A DNA stretch of 64,000 nucleotides from the NCBI RefSeq assembly GCF_001636845.1, contig NZ_LITT01000013.1:1-64000 (forward strand). The letters run 5' to 3'. The stretch comes from Clostridium ljungdahlii (lineage in GTDB: Bacteria > Bacillota > Clostridia > Clostridiales > Clostridiaceae). Below, piece by piece: positions 1 through 8,493 of the stretch (its first letter is position 1; the number at the start of each line of letters is the position of its first letter). A program made the position numbers and the translations under genes. Under the pieces are notes generated by a model. It had not been told where the DNA came from, did no database searches, and was given only the letters and a program-made list of their open reading frames with translations.

Positions 1-188
1 ATGTTGGCGGCGGTCTTGTAACAGTAATGGTAAGAGGAGATGTAGGAGCAGTAAAGGCAGCTACTGATGCTGGTGCTGCTGCAGCACAACGTGTTGGAGA
101 ATTAGTTTCTGTTCATGTTATTCCTCGTCCACACGTTGAAGTCGAAACTATCCTTCCTAAAACTAATTTGAAGGAAGATGAAAAGTAG
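1..188 (+). CDS. Bacterial microcompartment shell protein, BMC-H type (3' end only)
   Basis: The frame is open from the window edge and ends in TAG at 186-188, giving about 61 C-terminal residues; the start lies outside. The residues [18 protein letters not shown], followed by [17 protein letters not shown], are the typical second half of the small hexamer-forming shell proteins (PduA, EutM, CcmK relatives) that tile microcompartment facets. A short charged tail ends in KEDEK. The neighbouring PocR-type kinase, PduQ-like alcohol dehydrogenase and choline-kinase-like gene fit the edge of a catabolic microcompartment locus. The substrate cannot be read from this fragment. The family call is firm; pdu versus eut type is not resolved. 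Confidence 0.93.
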   Translation, partial: VGGGLVTVMVRGDVGAVKAATDAGAAAAQRVGELVSVHVIPRPHVEVETILPKTNLKEDEK

Positions 189-300
189 ATTACAGTTTGC
201 CATTTATTTAGTAAGGTATAAATGAATATGCAGAGATGACTTTGAAATAAGTCAGATATGATGTGATATGGTAGATAGTTAAAAGTAATAGTTTGTTTAG

Positions 301-355
301 GGAACGTATCGAGATTGTGTAAATTAAATCGAGGTACGTTCCTTATTTTCTCTTT
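301..355 (+). terminator. Probable terminator after the shell gene
   Basis: GGAACGTA at 301-308 is the exact complement of TACGTTCC at 335-342, and a T-rich run (ttattttctcttt) follows. The loop is long (26 nt) and contains a shorter tcgag/atcga pairing. It lies about 110 bp after the shell stop codon. Confidence 0.6.
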
Positions 356-400
356 AGAAAATTGTAATATTATTATGTTTATAGGAAATGTTATCGGAAA

Positions 401-444
401 ATATAATTAAAGCGCCAATTGTACAATTGGCGCTTTAATTATAT
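401..444. terminator. 44-bp perfect palindrome between convergent genes
   Basis: Every base from 401 to 422 pairs with 423 to 444. The centre is attgtacaat, the core GCGCCAATT/AATTGGCGC, and the flanks A/T runs, so it would work as a terminator in both directions. It sits between the rightward shell gene and the leftward response-regulator gene. Confidence 0.7.
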
Positions 445-511
445 ATAACTGCCCATTTAGCAGGTAACAGTTCAAATATCAATCTTTCCTATGAAATCAA
501 CTACACACAAT

Positions 512-1282
512 TTAGTCATCTTCCATTGACATAAGCGTACGTTTTCTATAGGCTTGAGGAGTCATATCCATCTCCGCACAAAATACCCTGTTAAAATAAG
601 ATGGATCTGAAAAGCCACATTCTGATGAAATTCGATAAGCACGATAATTAGTTGTTTTTAATAATCTACAGGCATATTGAATTCTCAGATTAATTACATA
701 CTTTGAAAATGAGACACCCAGTTCCTTTTTAAAGACACGGCTAAAATATTTTGGATTCAGAAACACTGTAGAGGCAACTATTTGTAAAGTTATTTTTTCC
801 CTAAAATGTTCTTTAATATATTTTATAGACTTTTCAATAAAGTATTGCTGAGATTCTTTAGATTCGGGGTTCTTTTCGTCAGTACTTTTATCTACTACTA
901 TATTACAATCAGCTGCGGAGTCTAACATTTTCCGAAAAACTTGTTTGATAATGTTAGGCTTTACGGGTTTTAATAGGTATTCAAAAACTCGGAGACTAAT
1001 TGCTTTCTGTGCATAGGAAAAGTCCGAGTGAGCAGATAAAATTGTAATAAGCACGTTGGGTAGAAATTTTCTGATCTGTTCAATGGTATTAAGACCATCC
1101 AATTCAGGAATCATTATATCCATCATGATAATATTCGGCTGGTATTGCTTAGCTAGTTTAATAGCCTGAACTCCACTTTCGCAGGTTAGCAATACATCTT
1201 CTGGAAAAAGTTCTTCAAGTACAATTGATTTAAGAAATTCTTGTTCAAGTATTTCATCTTCTACAATCAATACTATGCTCAT
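512..1282 (-). CDS. AraC-type response regulator (YesN family)
   Basis: A 256-residue regulator. The N-terminal receiver domain has the acidic pair VEDE, the phosphoacceptor Asp in NIIMMDIMIPELDG near residue 55, the Ser/Thr position in ITILSAHSD and Lys in YLLKPVKP. After a linker, a C-terminal AraC/XylS double helix-turn-helix runs from about 155 to 250 (SKYVINLRIQYACRLLKTT, SECGFSDPSYFNRVF). I use the ATG at 1282, which sits 6 nt after GTGAGGTG; a GTG lies three codons upstream. It follows the kinase gene by 5 bp, so the two form one operon. The likely role is to activate a nearby catabolic, probably microcompartment, operon; this is inference from position. Confidence 0.9.
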   Translation of the reverse strand: MSIVLIVEDEILEQEFLKSIVLEELFPEDVLLTCESGVQAIKLAKQYQPNIIMMDIMIPELDGLNTIEQIRKFLPNVLITILSAHSDFSYAQKAISLRVFEYLLKPVKPNIIKQVFRKMLDSAADCNIVVDKSTDEKNPESKESQQYFIEKSIKYIKEHFREKITLQIVASTVFLNPKYFSRVFKKELGVSFSKYVINLRIQYACRLLKTTNYRAYRISSECGFSDPSYFNRVFCAEMDMTPQAYRKRTLMSMEDD

Positions 1283-1287
1283 TGTTA

Positions 1288-2493
1288 TCACCTCACAATA
1301 GGTTCTGCAGGAATTGTGATGGTAACGGTACTTCCACTGTAATCAGATTTTACAATTTTCAATCCATATTGCTTTCCATAATATTGTTTTAAACGTTTGT
1401 CTGTACTTTGAAAACCTAGGCCAGATTTATTTTCACATTGCTGTATGTTAAGCAAAACATCCTTTGGGAAACCATTTCCGTTATCCATAATGGAGATAAC
1501 AATTTCCTCTTTATATTTTTCTGCATAAATACTTATTTTGCCTCCATCTCGCCTTGGGGTTATTCCATGAATTACAGAGTTTTCAACAATAGGTTGGATG
1601 ATCATATTGAGAATTCTATAAGACTTAAGATTTTCTGAAATGTTGATATCATATTCCAGACGAGTTTTAAATCTTACTTTTTGAATATATAAATACTTTT
1701 CAATATTGTTAATTTCAGCACCGATGGTGTGAAGCTGGTTACCCTGCTTTAAATTATATCTAAGCAAATCAGAAAGACAATAAATAAGCTCTTCTGTTTC
1801 GTGGGAATGCTCAAAATAAGCCACACGGGCAATACAATTTAAAGTGTTAAACAAAAAATGAGGATTAACAACTAGAGACATATTTTTTGATTCTAGATCA
1901 ATGATCTTTTTCTCTAATATTTCCTTTTCAATTGACAACCTTTTCACATCTTGATGGGATAGCTTAGTGCTTTCTGATAAATCAAGAGAAATATTTTTAG
2001 CAATTTCGCAACATAATCGCTCGTATACTTTAATTTTATTTGATTCTACGGATTTTAGTGAGAAAATCGACTTGGCGATAAACTCTAGCTCTTCAGTCTT
2101 AGTCTCTTTGGGAGACTGGACATTAATCATATACTTTTTATATTCGTTATCCTTCAAATATACTTGTATACCAGCCATATAACCTACAGTTTTATTGTCT
2201 ACTATGATCGGAAAAATCATATTTTCAAGACCATATCGGCATACAAATCTACCTTCCTTGCCAGATTGTAATCGACATTGATATTCAGGACATACATGAG
2301 ACTCCCTTTCCTGACATACATGAGTACAAAAATCTGGGGATGGAATAAATTCAAGTAAAATATCCCCATTTGTATCTACCAAAAACAAAGGTACATCTGA
2401 TAGGGATAAAATACCACTATAGCGGCTATATAACTTTGAGGTTATAAATTTTTTAAGTGGATTATCAGTTTTATTCATCCTTATAACACCCAT
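1288..2493 (-). CDS. Sensor histidine kinase with PocR ligand-binding domain
   Basis: 401 residues. Residues of about 15-170 form a PocR-type sensory domain, with the Cys-rich stretch CTHVCQERESHVCPEYQC followed by CRYGLENMIFPI. This domain class is known from PocR regulators of propanediol/glycerol use and senses small molecules. The C-terminal half is a LytS/YesM-type kinase: phosphoacceptor His in NPHFLFNTLNCI near 213, then the N box (IVENSVIHGI) and a G box (DNGNGFP, GLGFQSTDKRL). There is no membrane segment, so it should be cytoplasmic. CAGGAG abuts the first ATG with no spacing; an ATG five codons downstream (2478) is an alternative start. It lies in one operon with the response regulator. 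Confidence 0.9.
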   Translation of the reverse strand: MGVIRMNKTDNPLKKFITSKLYSRYSGILSLSDVPLFLVDTNGDILLEFIPSPDFCTHVCQERESHVCPEYQCRLQSGKEGRFVCRYGLENMIFPIIVDNKTVGYMAGIQVYLKDNEYKKYMINVQSPKETKTEELEFIAKSIFSLKSVESNKIKVYERLCCEIAKNISLDLSESTKLSHQDVKRLSIEKEILEKKIIDLESKNMSLVVNPHFLFNTLNCIARVAYFEHSHETEELIYCLSDLLRYNLKQGNQLHTIGAEINNIEKYLYIQKVRFKTRLEYDINISENLKSYRILNMIIQPIVENSVIHGITPRRDGGKISIYAEKYKEEIVISIMDNGNGFPKDVLLNIQQCENKSGLGFQSTDKRLKQYYGKQYGLKIVKSDYSGSTVTITIPAEPIVR

Positions 2494-2752
2494 CTCCTGA
2501 CCTATAGTTTATACTCAAAAAAAGAAATTAATTAGATTTTAGTACATTCTTTTTTTATATTATATTATATAAAAATATAAAAGTAAACAATATTTTATAC
2601 TTTTCCACAGTTCTTTGTCAGATATTGTCAAAAAAACAAAACAAATATAAAACCTTTAGACTCTAATTTTTTCTAATTTTAAGTAATAAATTAAATTTAT
2701 ACTATAAGCACTAAGACATAATTTAAAAATAATGCGAAGCAAAGCTTCGCAA

Positions 2753-2944
2753 GTTAAAAATTAATAATGAAGAATTAATAGTGAAAGATGATTTTTAGCT
2801 GTCGCAAAAAATCTTTAAATTTATATAAATCAGCAATGTTTCGCTTTAGCGAAACGAGTGATGAAAAGCTTAGTTAAAGATTTTTTGTAGTGTAACGGAA
2901 AAAAATCCACATTAACTATTAATTCTTCATTCTTAACTATTAAC
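2753..2944. repeat. MITE-like element with long terminal inverted repeats
   Basis: The left arm (from gttaaaaattaataatgaag) and the reverse complement of the right arm (gttaatagttaagaatgaag) match over roughly 60 bp, including aatgaagaattaatagt. The centre holds a small hairpin (tttcgc-ttta-gcgaaa). Just before the left arm lies another perfect hairpin, GCGAAGC-aaa-GCTTCGC at 2734-2750. No protein is encoded. It fills most of the gap between the kinase gene and the alcohol dehydrogenase; the remaining 2494-2733 is AT-rich and shows nothing else clear. Confidence 0.65.
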
Positions 2945-2964
2945 TAAAAAAGTTGAGGTACTTA

Positions 2965-4113
2965 TTAATAACATTTTTGATAAATATGTATAAGTTCTTC
3001 TTTAGAAGGTTTTCTAGGATTAGTTGGAGTGCATCTATCTTGCATTGCTGTTTCTGCCATATGATTTAAAGCACTTTGAAACTCAACTTCTTTAATTCCA
3101 AGAGCTCGAATATTATCTTCAACACCTAGAGATTTTATTAATTTATCTACAGCTTCGATAAAACTTACAGCGCCTTCACGAGTTGTTCGAGCTGGAAGGT
3201 GTAGAACTGATGCTAGTTTTGCGTATTTTTCCATAGCATGCTCGCTTGCACTTCCCACTAAGCTAGCGTTGTATTCCATTACTGCATTAAGTAAAAGCGC
3301 ATTGGATCGGCCGTGAGGAATGTGAAAAGCTCCACCCATAGCATGAGCCAAGCTGTGATTAATTCCAAGACCAGCATTTGTAAATGCTATTCCTGCTATG
3401 CAGGAAGCGTTTTGAACATGATCTCGAGCTTCAGAATCTTTACTATCGTTATAAATTTTTGGAAGATTCTCAAAAATTAATTTAACTGCTTTTTCAGCAA
3501 GAGCGTCTGTAAAGTCAGTTGCCTTTTTTGAAACATAGGCCTCAATAGAATGAACTAGAACATCTATACCGGTATCTGCTACAATACGTTGAGGCAGACC
3601 ATCAATACAACTAGAGTCAAGTATTGCAACGTCTGGTGCAATAAAATCATCTACAATGCATACCTTTTCTTTCTGAGAAGTAATAACAGTAAAGTTTGTT
3701 ACTTCAGAGCCTGTTCCACTTGCTGATGGAATTGCAATAAACAGGGGCTTTTTAATTTCCTGGCCCATTGCTTTTCCTAAATTACATGCAAAATACATTA
3801 TTCCCTTGGCGGTATCAATGCTAGAGCCTCCACCTAGTGCAACAAGAATATCTGCGTCGCTTTTCTTGTACAATTTCATTGCATCTGCAATTACATTGAC
3901 ATCTGGATCAGGGTGTACTCCCGTAAAAACAACGGAACTTATTCCAGCTTTACTTAGGTAATCTATCACTTTCTGAAGATATCCAAGTTTACCCATAATA
4001 GCATCTGCAACGATAAATGCTCGAGAGCCAGTGACCTGCTCTAAAAGTTGTATAGATTCCCTATTAAAATAAATCTTGGATTTCAAATTAAAATTTTCAA
4101 ACTTGTCTTCCAT
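2965..4113 (-). CDS. Iron-containing alcohol dehydrogenase, PduQ-like
   Basis: 382 residues, the usual length for group III metal-dependent alcohol dehydrogenases. The NAD(P)-binding loop GGGSSIDTAKG lies near 95-105. Candidate metal ligands are D in VADTGIDVLVHSIEAY and the His residues of SLAHAMGGAFHIPHG. In microcompartment loci such enzymes (1-propanol dehydrogenase PduQ) reduce the aldehyde to the alcohol and regenerate NAD+ inside the shell. The shell gene and PocR-type kinase nearby support that role, though generic butanol or propanediol dehydrogenases look similar. The ATG follows AGGAGGG at good spacing. Transcription is leftward, towards the MITE-like element. Confidence 0.85.
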   Translation of the reverse strand: MEDKFENFNLKSKIYFNRESIQLLEQVTGSRAFIVADAIMGKLGYLQKVIDYLSKAGISSVVFTGVHPDPDVNVIADAMKLYKKSDADILVALGGGSSIDTAKGIMYFACNLGKAMGQEIKKPLFIAIPSASGTGSEVTNFTVITSQKEKVCIVDDFIAPDVAILDSSCIDGLPQRIVADTGIDVLVHSIEAYVSKKATDFTDALAEKAVKLIFENLPKIYNDSKDSEARDHVQNASCIAGIAFTNAGLGINHSLAHAMGGAFHIPHGRSNALLLNAVMEYNASLVGSASEHAMEKYAKLASVLHLPARTTREGAVSFIEAVDKLIKSLGVEDNIRALGIKEVEFQSALNHMAETAMQDRCTPTNPRKPSKEELIHIYQKCY

Positions 4114-4579
4114 GATTTTTCCCTCCTATTCTTACTACAGTTACTTTTTACAGATTTTTAATAAACTTTGTTATTTTTTTGATAAATGCCTTCGCAATTA
4201 TCACTTTACATGGTAGCATACAAAGCGGCTAGTTTATTGTAAATAGAATATATAGTTTTAGCACTATTGTATCCAGTTAGAAATTGATATGGTACAATGT
4301 TGCTTTTATAGAACAATATCTACCTCAAAACATGATTTGCTATTGCACTTTTTTAAAGTTACAATTAATACTACTATTAGAATATATATAATCTATGAAA
4401 AAGGTATGAAATATTTAATAAACGTTCTAATAGAAAGCGATATGTTGATTTTTGGGAGTATTATTGTTATAATTAAATTCAGAATGGGTATCGTTAGAAA
4501 GCTACAAACTGGTGTTAGTTGGTTACTTGTGTTTTTTATTGACAGAACAAAAGATTGAAATATGTGTGGTGGATTATTT
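4114..4579. other. Intergenic region between divergent genes
   Basis: 466 bp of very AT-rich DNA between the alcohol dehydrogenase and the choline-kinase-like gene. Open frames here lack good ribosome sites and known families. It must hold both promoters, but I cannot place a convincing -35/-10 pair or a structured RNA. Confidence 0.5.
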
Positions 4580-5500
4580 ATGAAAATGGAAGAATTAGTA
4601 CAAAAAAAGCTGTGTCTTGTTTTTAATGATGACAGTATAATATTTGATAAATCTCGTTTTGCAGGTGGACTTACCAATTATAACTATATTATGAATATCA
4701 ATGGAAAACAGTATGTTGTCCGACAACCGGGTGGCATGACCAACCTAATGATTGATCGTAAAATTGAAAGTTTTAATGATAAAATAGCAGCAGAGCTTGG
4801 TTTGAACTCTGAGTGTATTTATTTTGATCAAGATAGTGGAATTAAAATTAGTGTATATATTCAAAACAGCAAAAATATTGCTCAACTTGATCCATGTTCT
4901 CCTACAACTCTGAGATCTGTTTCTGCTCTCATGAAAAAAACTCACTCTAGCAAAAAGTGGTTCCCTAATTCATTTAATTGGCAGATGGAGTTAAATAAAT
5001 ATGAACATATAGTTCAAAAGCTTAATGGTGATTTTTTCTTTGACTATGCTACATTAAAAAAACGATTGCTTGATTTTATGGAAAAGAATATTAAAAAAAC
5101 AATTTCTGTTCCATGTCATAATGACACAGTCCCTGAAAATTTTATTGTTGATAGTAATGGAAAGACCTACCTTATAGATTGGGAATATTCTGGAATGAAT
5201 GATCCAAGTTGGGATGTAGCTTCATATATTCTTGAATCTAGATTAACCGAAGAAGCAATTCAATATCTTCTTGTTGACTACTATGGACAATTTCCGACAC
5301 CTGAAGAAATAGTAAAGATAAAAAGTTATATGGTAGCACAAGATTTACTTTGGATGGTATGGGCTATGATTAGACATTACAGCGGAGATGATTTTCTTGA
5401 TTACTGCTGTTTTAGGTATGAACGATTTCAAAGAAATGTGAAGGCAATCACAAGCTCACCAGATTACTCCATTGCTGATATGGTAAAGAATTGTGAGTAA
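4580..5500 (+). CDS. Choline/ethanolamine kinase-like phosphotransferase
   Basis: 306 residues from the ATG at 4580, chosen because GGTGGA (4568-4573) lies 6 nt upstream; the frame opens six codons earlier. It belongs to the LicA/choline-kinase branch of the aminoglycoside phosphotransferase fold. FAGGLTNYNYIMNI is the glycine-rich loop and YVVRQPGG the strand with the ATP-contacting residue. CHNDTVPENFIVD is the Brenner-type catalytic motif with the base Asp, and YLIDWEYSGMNDPSWDVA carries the metal-binding Asp. It should phosphorylate an amino alcohol or a similar small alcohol. Proximity to microcompartment genes hints at choline or ethanolamine use, but a role in surface phosphocholine is also possible. 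Confidence 0.8.
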   Translation: MKMEELVQKKLCLVFNDDSIIFDKSRFAGGLTNYNYIMNINGKQYVVRQPGGMTNLMIDRKIESFNDKIAAELGLNSECIYFDQDSGIKISVYIQNSKNIAQLDPCSPTTLRSVSALMKKTHSSKKWFPNSFNWQMELNKYEHIVQKLNGDFFFDYATLKKRLLDFMEKNIKKTISVPCHNDTVPENFIVDSNGKTYLIDWEYSGMNDPSWDVASYILESRLTEEAIQYLLVDYYGQFPTPEEIVKIKSYMVAQDLLWMVWAMIRHYSGDDFLDYCCFRYERFQRNVKAITSSPDYSIADMVKNCE

Positions 5501-5629
5501 ATAACAGATTGTTGAAAATTCTGTATATACAAGAAGTGTTTAAAGATAATTAAAAGTTTGTACTAGCAGTATTACTAATAGTACAAACTTTAATAAGTTA
5601 TAATGTATTAAAGTGGTTATTAATTACTA

Positions 5630-5989
5630 TTATTTTGCATAATCTTTAAGAATTCCATAAGTATAATCTATTATCTCATCACAAGATACACCTTTTTGTT
5701 TTAATTTAGAGCATTCAAAAGTTCCATACTTTTCTGTTACTTTGTTCATTATTTCTTTTGCAATTTTTCTAGATTCATTTTGTACAGAAGACTCGTTTCT
5801 TCCTTTTACGGAGCCCATAGCCATAAGTGCTCCAGTAACAGCACCACAAGTACTTTGTACGGCCATACCAAGACCAAATGGACTTGCAATTGAGACAGGA
5901 ATGTTTAAATTGTTGTCTCTGTTAAAAGCTTTAATTATAGATTCTGCACAATTAAATCCCTCTTTATGAAATTGTGACGCATCATTCAT
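5630..5989 (-). CDS. C_GCAxxG_C_C family protein
   Basis: 119 residues. The hallmark Cys residues are all present: FNCAESII near 15, then STCGAVTGALMAMG, then FECSKL, and finally a Cys in VSCDEII. Members of this family are small redox-type proteins of uncertain function in anaerobes, often with bound metal or electron-transfer neighbours. I start at the ATG at 5989, which has AAGGGG 8 nt upstream; a GTG three codons earlier is in frame but lies inside that site. It is a lone gene between the choline kinase and transaldolase genes. Confidence 0.8.
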   Translation of the reverse strand: MNDASQFHKEGFNCAESIIKAFNRDNNLNIPVSIASPFGLGMAVQSTCGAVTGALMAMGSVKGRNESSVQNESRKIAKEIMNKVTEKYGTFECSKLKQKGVSCDEIIDYTYGILKDYAK

Positions 5990-6180
5990 AATTTTCACCC
6001 CTTGTTTTATATAAATTCTAAATATTCGTAAATTACATTAATAATTATAATATAACGCATTTTTCGTTGATGTCAAATGATATAATCTATCTTATAGAAT
6101 ATACTTAGTACAGTATTATAAGAAGATTCTTTTCAACTATCAATGATAAATGTTGGAAACAAGTGAAAATAAAGAATATA

Positions 6181-6828
6181 CTACTTATTAGGTACCGTTT
6201 TCCAGTCATCTAGAAATCTTTGTATTCCTATATCTGTTAGTGGGTGTTTAGTCATTTGTACTAATACTTTATATGGAACTGTAGCGATATCTGATCCTGC
6301 TTTTGCAGCATTTATAACGTGAAGAGGACCTCTAATGCTGGCTGATATAATTTCTGTTTTTATATCATGAATTTTAAAAATAGCAGATATTTGTTCAACC
6401 AATTCAATTCCGTTCATTCCAATATCATCTAGTCTTCCTAAAAAAGGACTTACATAAGTTGCACCAGCTCTTGCAGCTAAAAGTGCTTGTCCTGGGGAAA
6501 ATATCAATGTTACATTAGTTTTTATATTTTCTTTTGAAAGAATTTTTACAGCTTTTAATCCTTCTACAGTCATAGGAATTTTTATTACTATATTTTTGTG
6601 TATTTTTACAAGCTCTCTTGCTTCTTCTACCATTTTTTTGGATTCTAAGCTTATTACTTCAGCACTTATTGGTCCGTCTACAATAGTAGTTATTTCTTTT
6701 ACTACTTCCTTAAAGTCTCTACCTTCTTTTGCGATCAAAGAAGGATTAGTAGTAACTCCACAAATTACTCCCATTTCATTAGCTTTTCTTATTTCTTCTA
6801 CATTAGCGGTATCTATAAATAATTTCAT
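6181..6828 (-). CDS. tal: Transaldolase, small TalC/Fsa type
   Basis: 215 residues, matching the short decameric transaldolases and fructose-6-phosphate aldolases. [13 protein letters not shown] opens the barrel, and [12 protein letters not shown] is the phosphate-side loop. The Lys in IVIKIPMT near residue 83 is the Schiff-base lysine. [11 protein letters not shown] and [11 protein letters not shown] are further family blocks. It should transfer the dihydroxyacetone unit in the non-oxidative pentose phosphate pathway; a true aldolase activity cannot be ruled out from sequence. It is monocistronic, transcribed leftward, and divergent from the nucleoside transporter leader. Confidence 0.92.
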   Translation of the reverse strand: MKLFIDTANVEEIRKANEMGVICGVTTNPSLIAKEGRDFKEVVKEITTIVDGPISAEVISLESKKMVEEARELVKIHKNIVIKIPMTVEGLKAVKILSKENIKTNVTLIFSPGQALLAARAGATYVSPFLGRLDDIGMNGIELVEQISAIFKIHDIKTEIISASIRGPLHVINAAKAGSDIATVPYKVLVQMTKHPLTDIGIQRFLDDWKTVPNK

Positions 6829-7066
6829 AATTATTACCTCCTATTATATTTATATAAAATTATGATTTACACAACTATTCTACCACAAATTGATCATATT
6901 TTCTTTCTAAAATTCTCATCCATTTTAATGATTAATTCAACTTTTTGAGTTGATCTTCTATGTTTGCAATTCCTGGATTATTCATGGCTGCTATATGGTA
7001 TTTTGTAGTAAGAACAGTTCAGCTCTAGCATAATAAGTAATAGTTTAAAAATTATTTTTCTATATA

Positions 7067-7095
7067 TTGACGAAAAAGCTAAAAAAGAATATCAT
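7067..7095 (+). promoter_or_regulatory. Sigma-A-type promoter of the bmp transporter leader
   Basis: TTGACG at 7067-7072 and TATCAT at 7090-7095 are separated by exactly 17 bp. Transcription would begin near 7102, leaving a leader of about 215 nt before the lipoprotein ATG at 7317. Confidence 0.65.
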
Positions 7096-7101
7096 AAAGT
7101 C

Positions 7102-7216
7102 ATGTAAATGTATCCACTCTTTATAAAAGGGGGAGGATACCAATTGGCTGAGTATATGAAAATAAGGTCAATCTTTATTAAATTAAATAAAGCTTGGCCT
7201 TATTTTCATATTAAAT
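7102..7216 (+). promoter_or_regulatory. Structured leader with attenuator-like hairpin, class unknown
   Basis: Just after the predicted start, GTATCC (7110-7115) pairs with GGATAC (7135-7140). That stem encloses a second short stem CTTT-ata-AAAG and a purine-rich strand ggggga. A long hairpin follows: the arm at 7154-7171 (tatgaaaataaggtcaa) pairs with the arm at 7195-7211 (ttggccttattttcata), one pair being G-U, and the loop itself contains cttta/taaag. No coding region lies upstream on this strand that would need a terminator, so the hairpin probably attenuates the transporter operon. It does not match any riboswitch consensus I can recall. Confidence 0.5.
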
Positions 7217-7316
7217 AAAGGTTATAATCTATATTTTTAAGGGTATGGAAAATATAGAAATTAAATAAATAGTGTAAAAAACTTTACACTAACAATTAAA
7301 ATAGGGGGAAAGTATT

Positions 7317-8423
7317 ATGAGGAAAATAAGAAAGGTCAGCTTAATTTTATTATGTGCTATTTTTGTACTATCTACCATGATAGTAGGATGTCAGAGTAAC
7401 AAAAAAGCAACTTCTGACAACAAAAAGATTAAAGTAGCTTTTGTTTATGAAGGGCCTATAGGGGATACAGGATGGAATTATGCTCAGGATCAAGGAAGAA
7501 AGTATCTAGCTGCTAATATGCCAAACGCAGAAGTAACATATGTGGACAATGTACCTGAAACAGCAGACTCAGAGAAAGTATTTACACAGCTTGCCCAAAA
7601 AGGTAACAAGGTTATATTTGGAACAACTTATGGATACATGGATTATATGGTTAATGTAGCAAAAAAATTTCCAAATGTAGTTTTCATGCATTGTACTGGA
7701 TACAAAACGTCAAACAATCTAGGAACATATGCTGGACGTGATTATGAGGGAAGATATCTTTCAGGTATTCTGGCAGGTAAGAATACGAAGAGTAATGTAA
7801 TTGGATTTGTGGCTCCGTTTTCAATACCTGAAATTGTAAGAAATATTGATGCCTTTACTTTGGGAGCACAATCAGTAAATCCAAATGTAAAAGTTAAAGT
7901 AGTTTATACTAATTCATGGAGTGATCCTGCTACTGAAAAAACTGCAACTAATAGTCTGATAGATGCGGGGGCCGATGTACTTGCAATGCATCTTGATTCT
8001 ACTACTGTAATGCAGGCTGCCCAGGAAAGAGGGGTATATGGAATTGGTTTTAGTTCTGATATGAGGTCAAAAGCTCCAAAGGCAGTGCTTGGAGGATCAA
8101 TATGGAATTGGGGACCTTATTATGTCAAGACTGTTAAAGCTGTAGCTAATGGTACCTGGAAATCTGGACAATACTGGGGTGGAATTAAAGATGATTCAAT
8201 AGTTGATATAGGTCCTTTTGGTCCAATGGTAAAAGATGACGTAAAGTCACTTATTTCAAAACAGAGGCAGAACATTATAGATAATAAGTTAAATGTATTT
8301 GAAGGACCAATATATGATCAAGCTGGTAACTTAAAGATTGCTAAAGGACAAAAACTTACTGATGAACAAATGCTTTCTATTAACTGGTTTGTAAAAGGCA
8401 TTGAAGGAACAATTTCTAAATAG
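7317..8423 (+). CDS. BMP-family substrate-binding lipoprotein (nucleoside ABC importer)
   Basis: 368 residues. An N-terminal lipoprotein signal (RKIRKVSLILLCAIFVLS) runs to a lipobox ending in IVGC, so the mature protein is lipid-anchored outside the membrane. The rest is the Med/BMP/PnrA fold: KVAFVYEGPIGDTGWNYAQD, then TTYGYMDYM, then GRDYEGRYLSGILAG. Members bind purine nucleosides or related ligands. GGGGGAAAG precedes the ATG. It is the first gene of a four-gene importer operon and sits behind the structured leader. The exact ligand is not evident; nucleosides are the best guess. Confidence 0.9.
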   Translation: MRKIRKVSLILLCAIFVLSTMIVGCQSNKKATSDNKKIKVAFVYEGPIGDTGWNYAQDQGRKYLAANMPNAEVTYVDNVPETADSEKVFTQLAQKGNKVIFGTTYGYMDYMVNVAKKFPNVVFMHCTGYKTSNNLGTYAGRDYEGRYLSGILAGKNTKSNVIGFVAPFSIPEIVRNIDAFTLGAQSVNPNVKVKVVYTNSWSDPATEKTATNSLIDAGADVLAMHLDSTTVMQAAQERGVYGIGFSSDMRSKAPKAVLGGSIWNWGPYYVKTVKAVANGTWKSGQYWGGIKDDSIVDIGPFGPMVKDDVKSLISKQRQNIIDNKLNVFEGPIYDQAGNLKIAKGQKLTDEQMLSINWFVKGIEGTISK

Positions 8424-8493
8424 AATAGATTATTTTTACATACCGGCTTTTAAATGAGTCGGTATGTAAACTTTAAAGGTTGGGAGTGATAAT

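Noticed and set aside
4289-4558. 89-residue open frame upstream of the choline-kinase-like gene
   Set aside because: No ribosome site and low-complexity composition; it overlaps an open frame on the other strand and looks like chance in AT-rich DNA.
7121-7153. TPP riboswitch, because of a GGGGGAGG...GGCTGAG resemblance
   Set aside because: The second half of the TPP aptamer (ACCCTT...GAACCTGATC-type) is absent, and GGATAC pairs better with GTATCC upstream.
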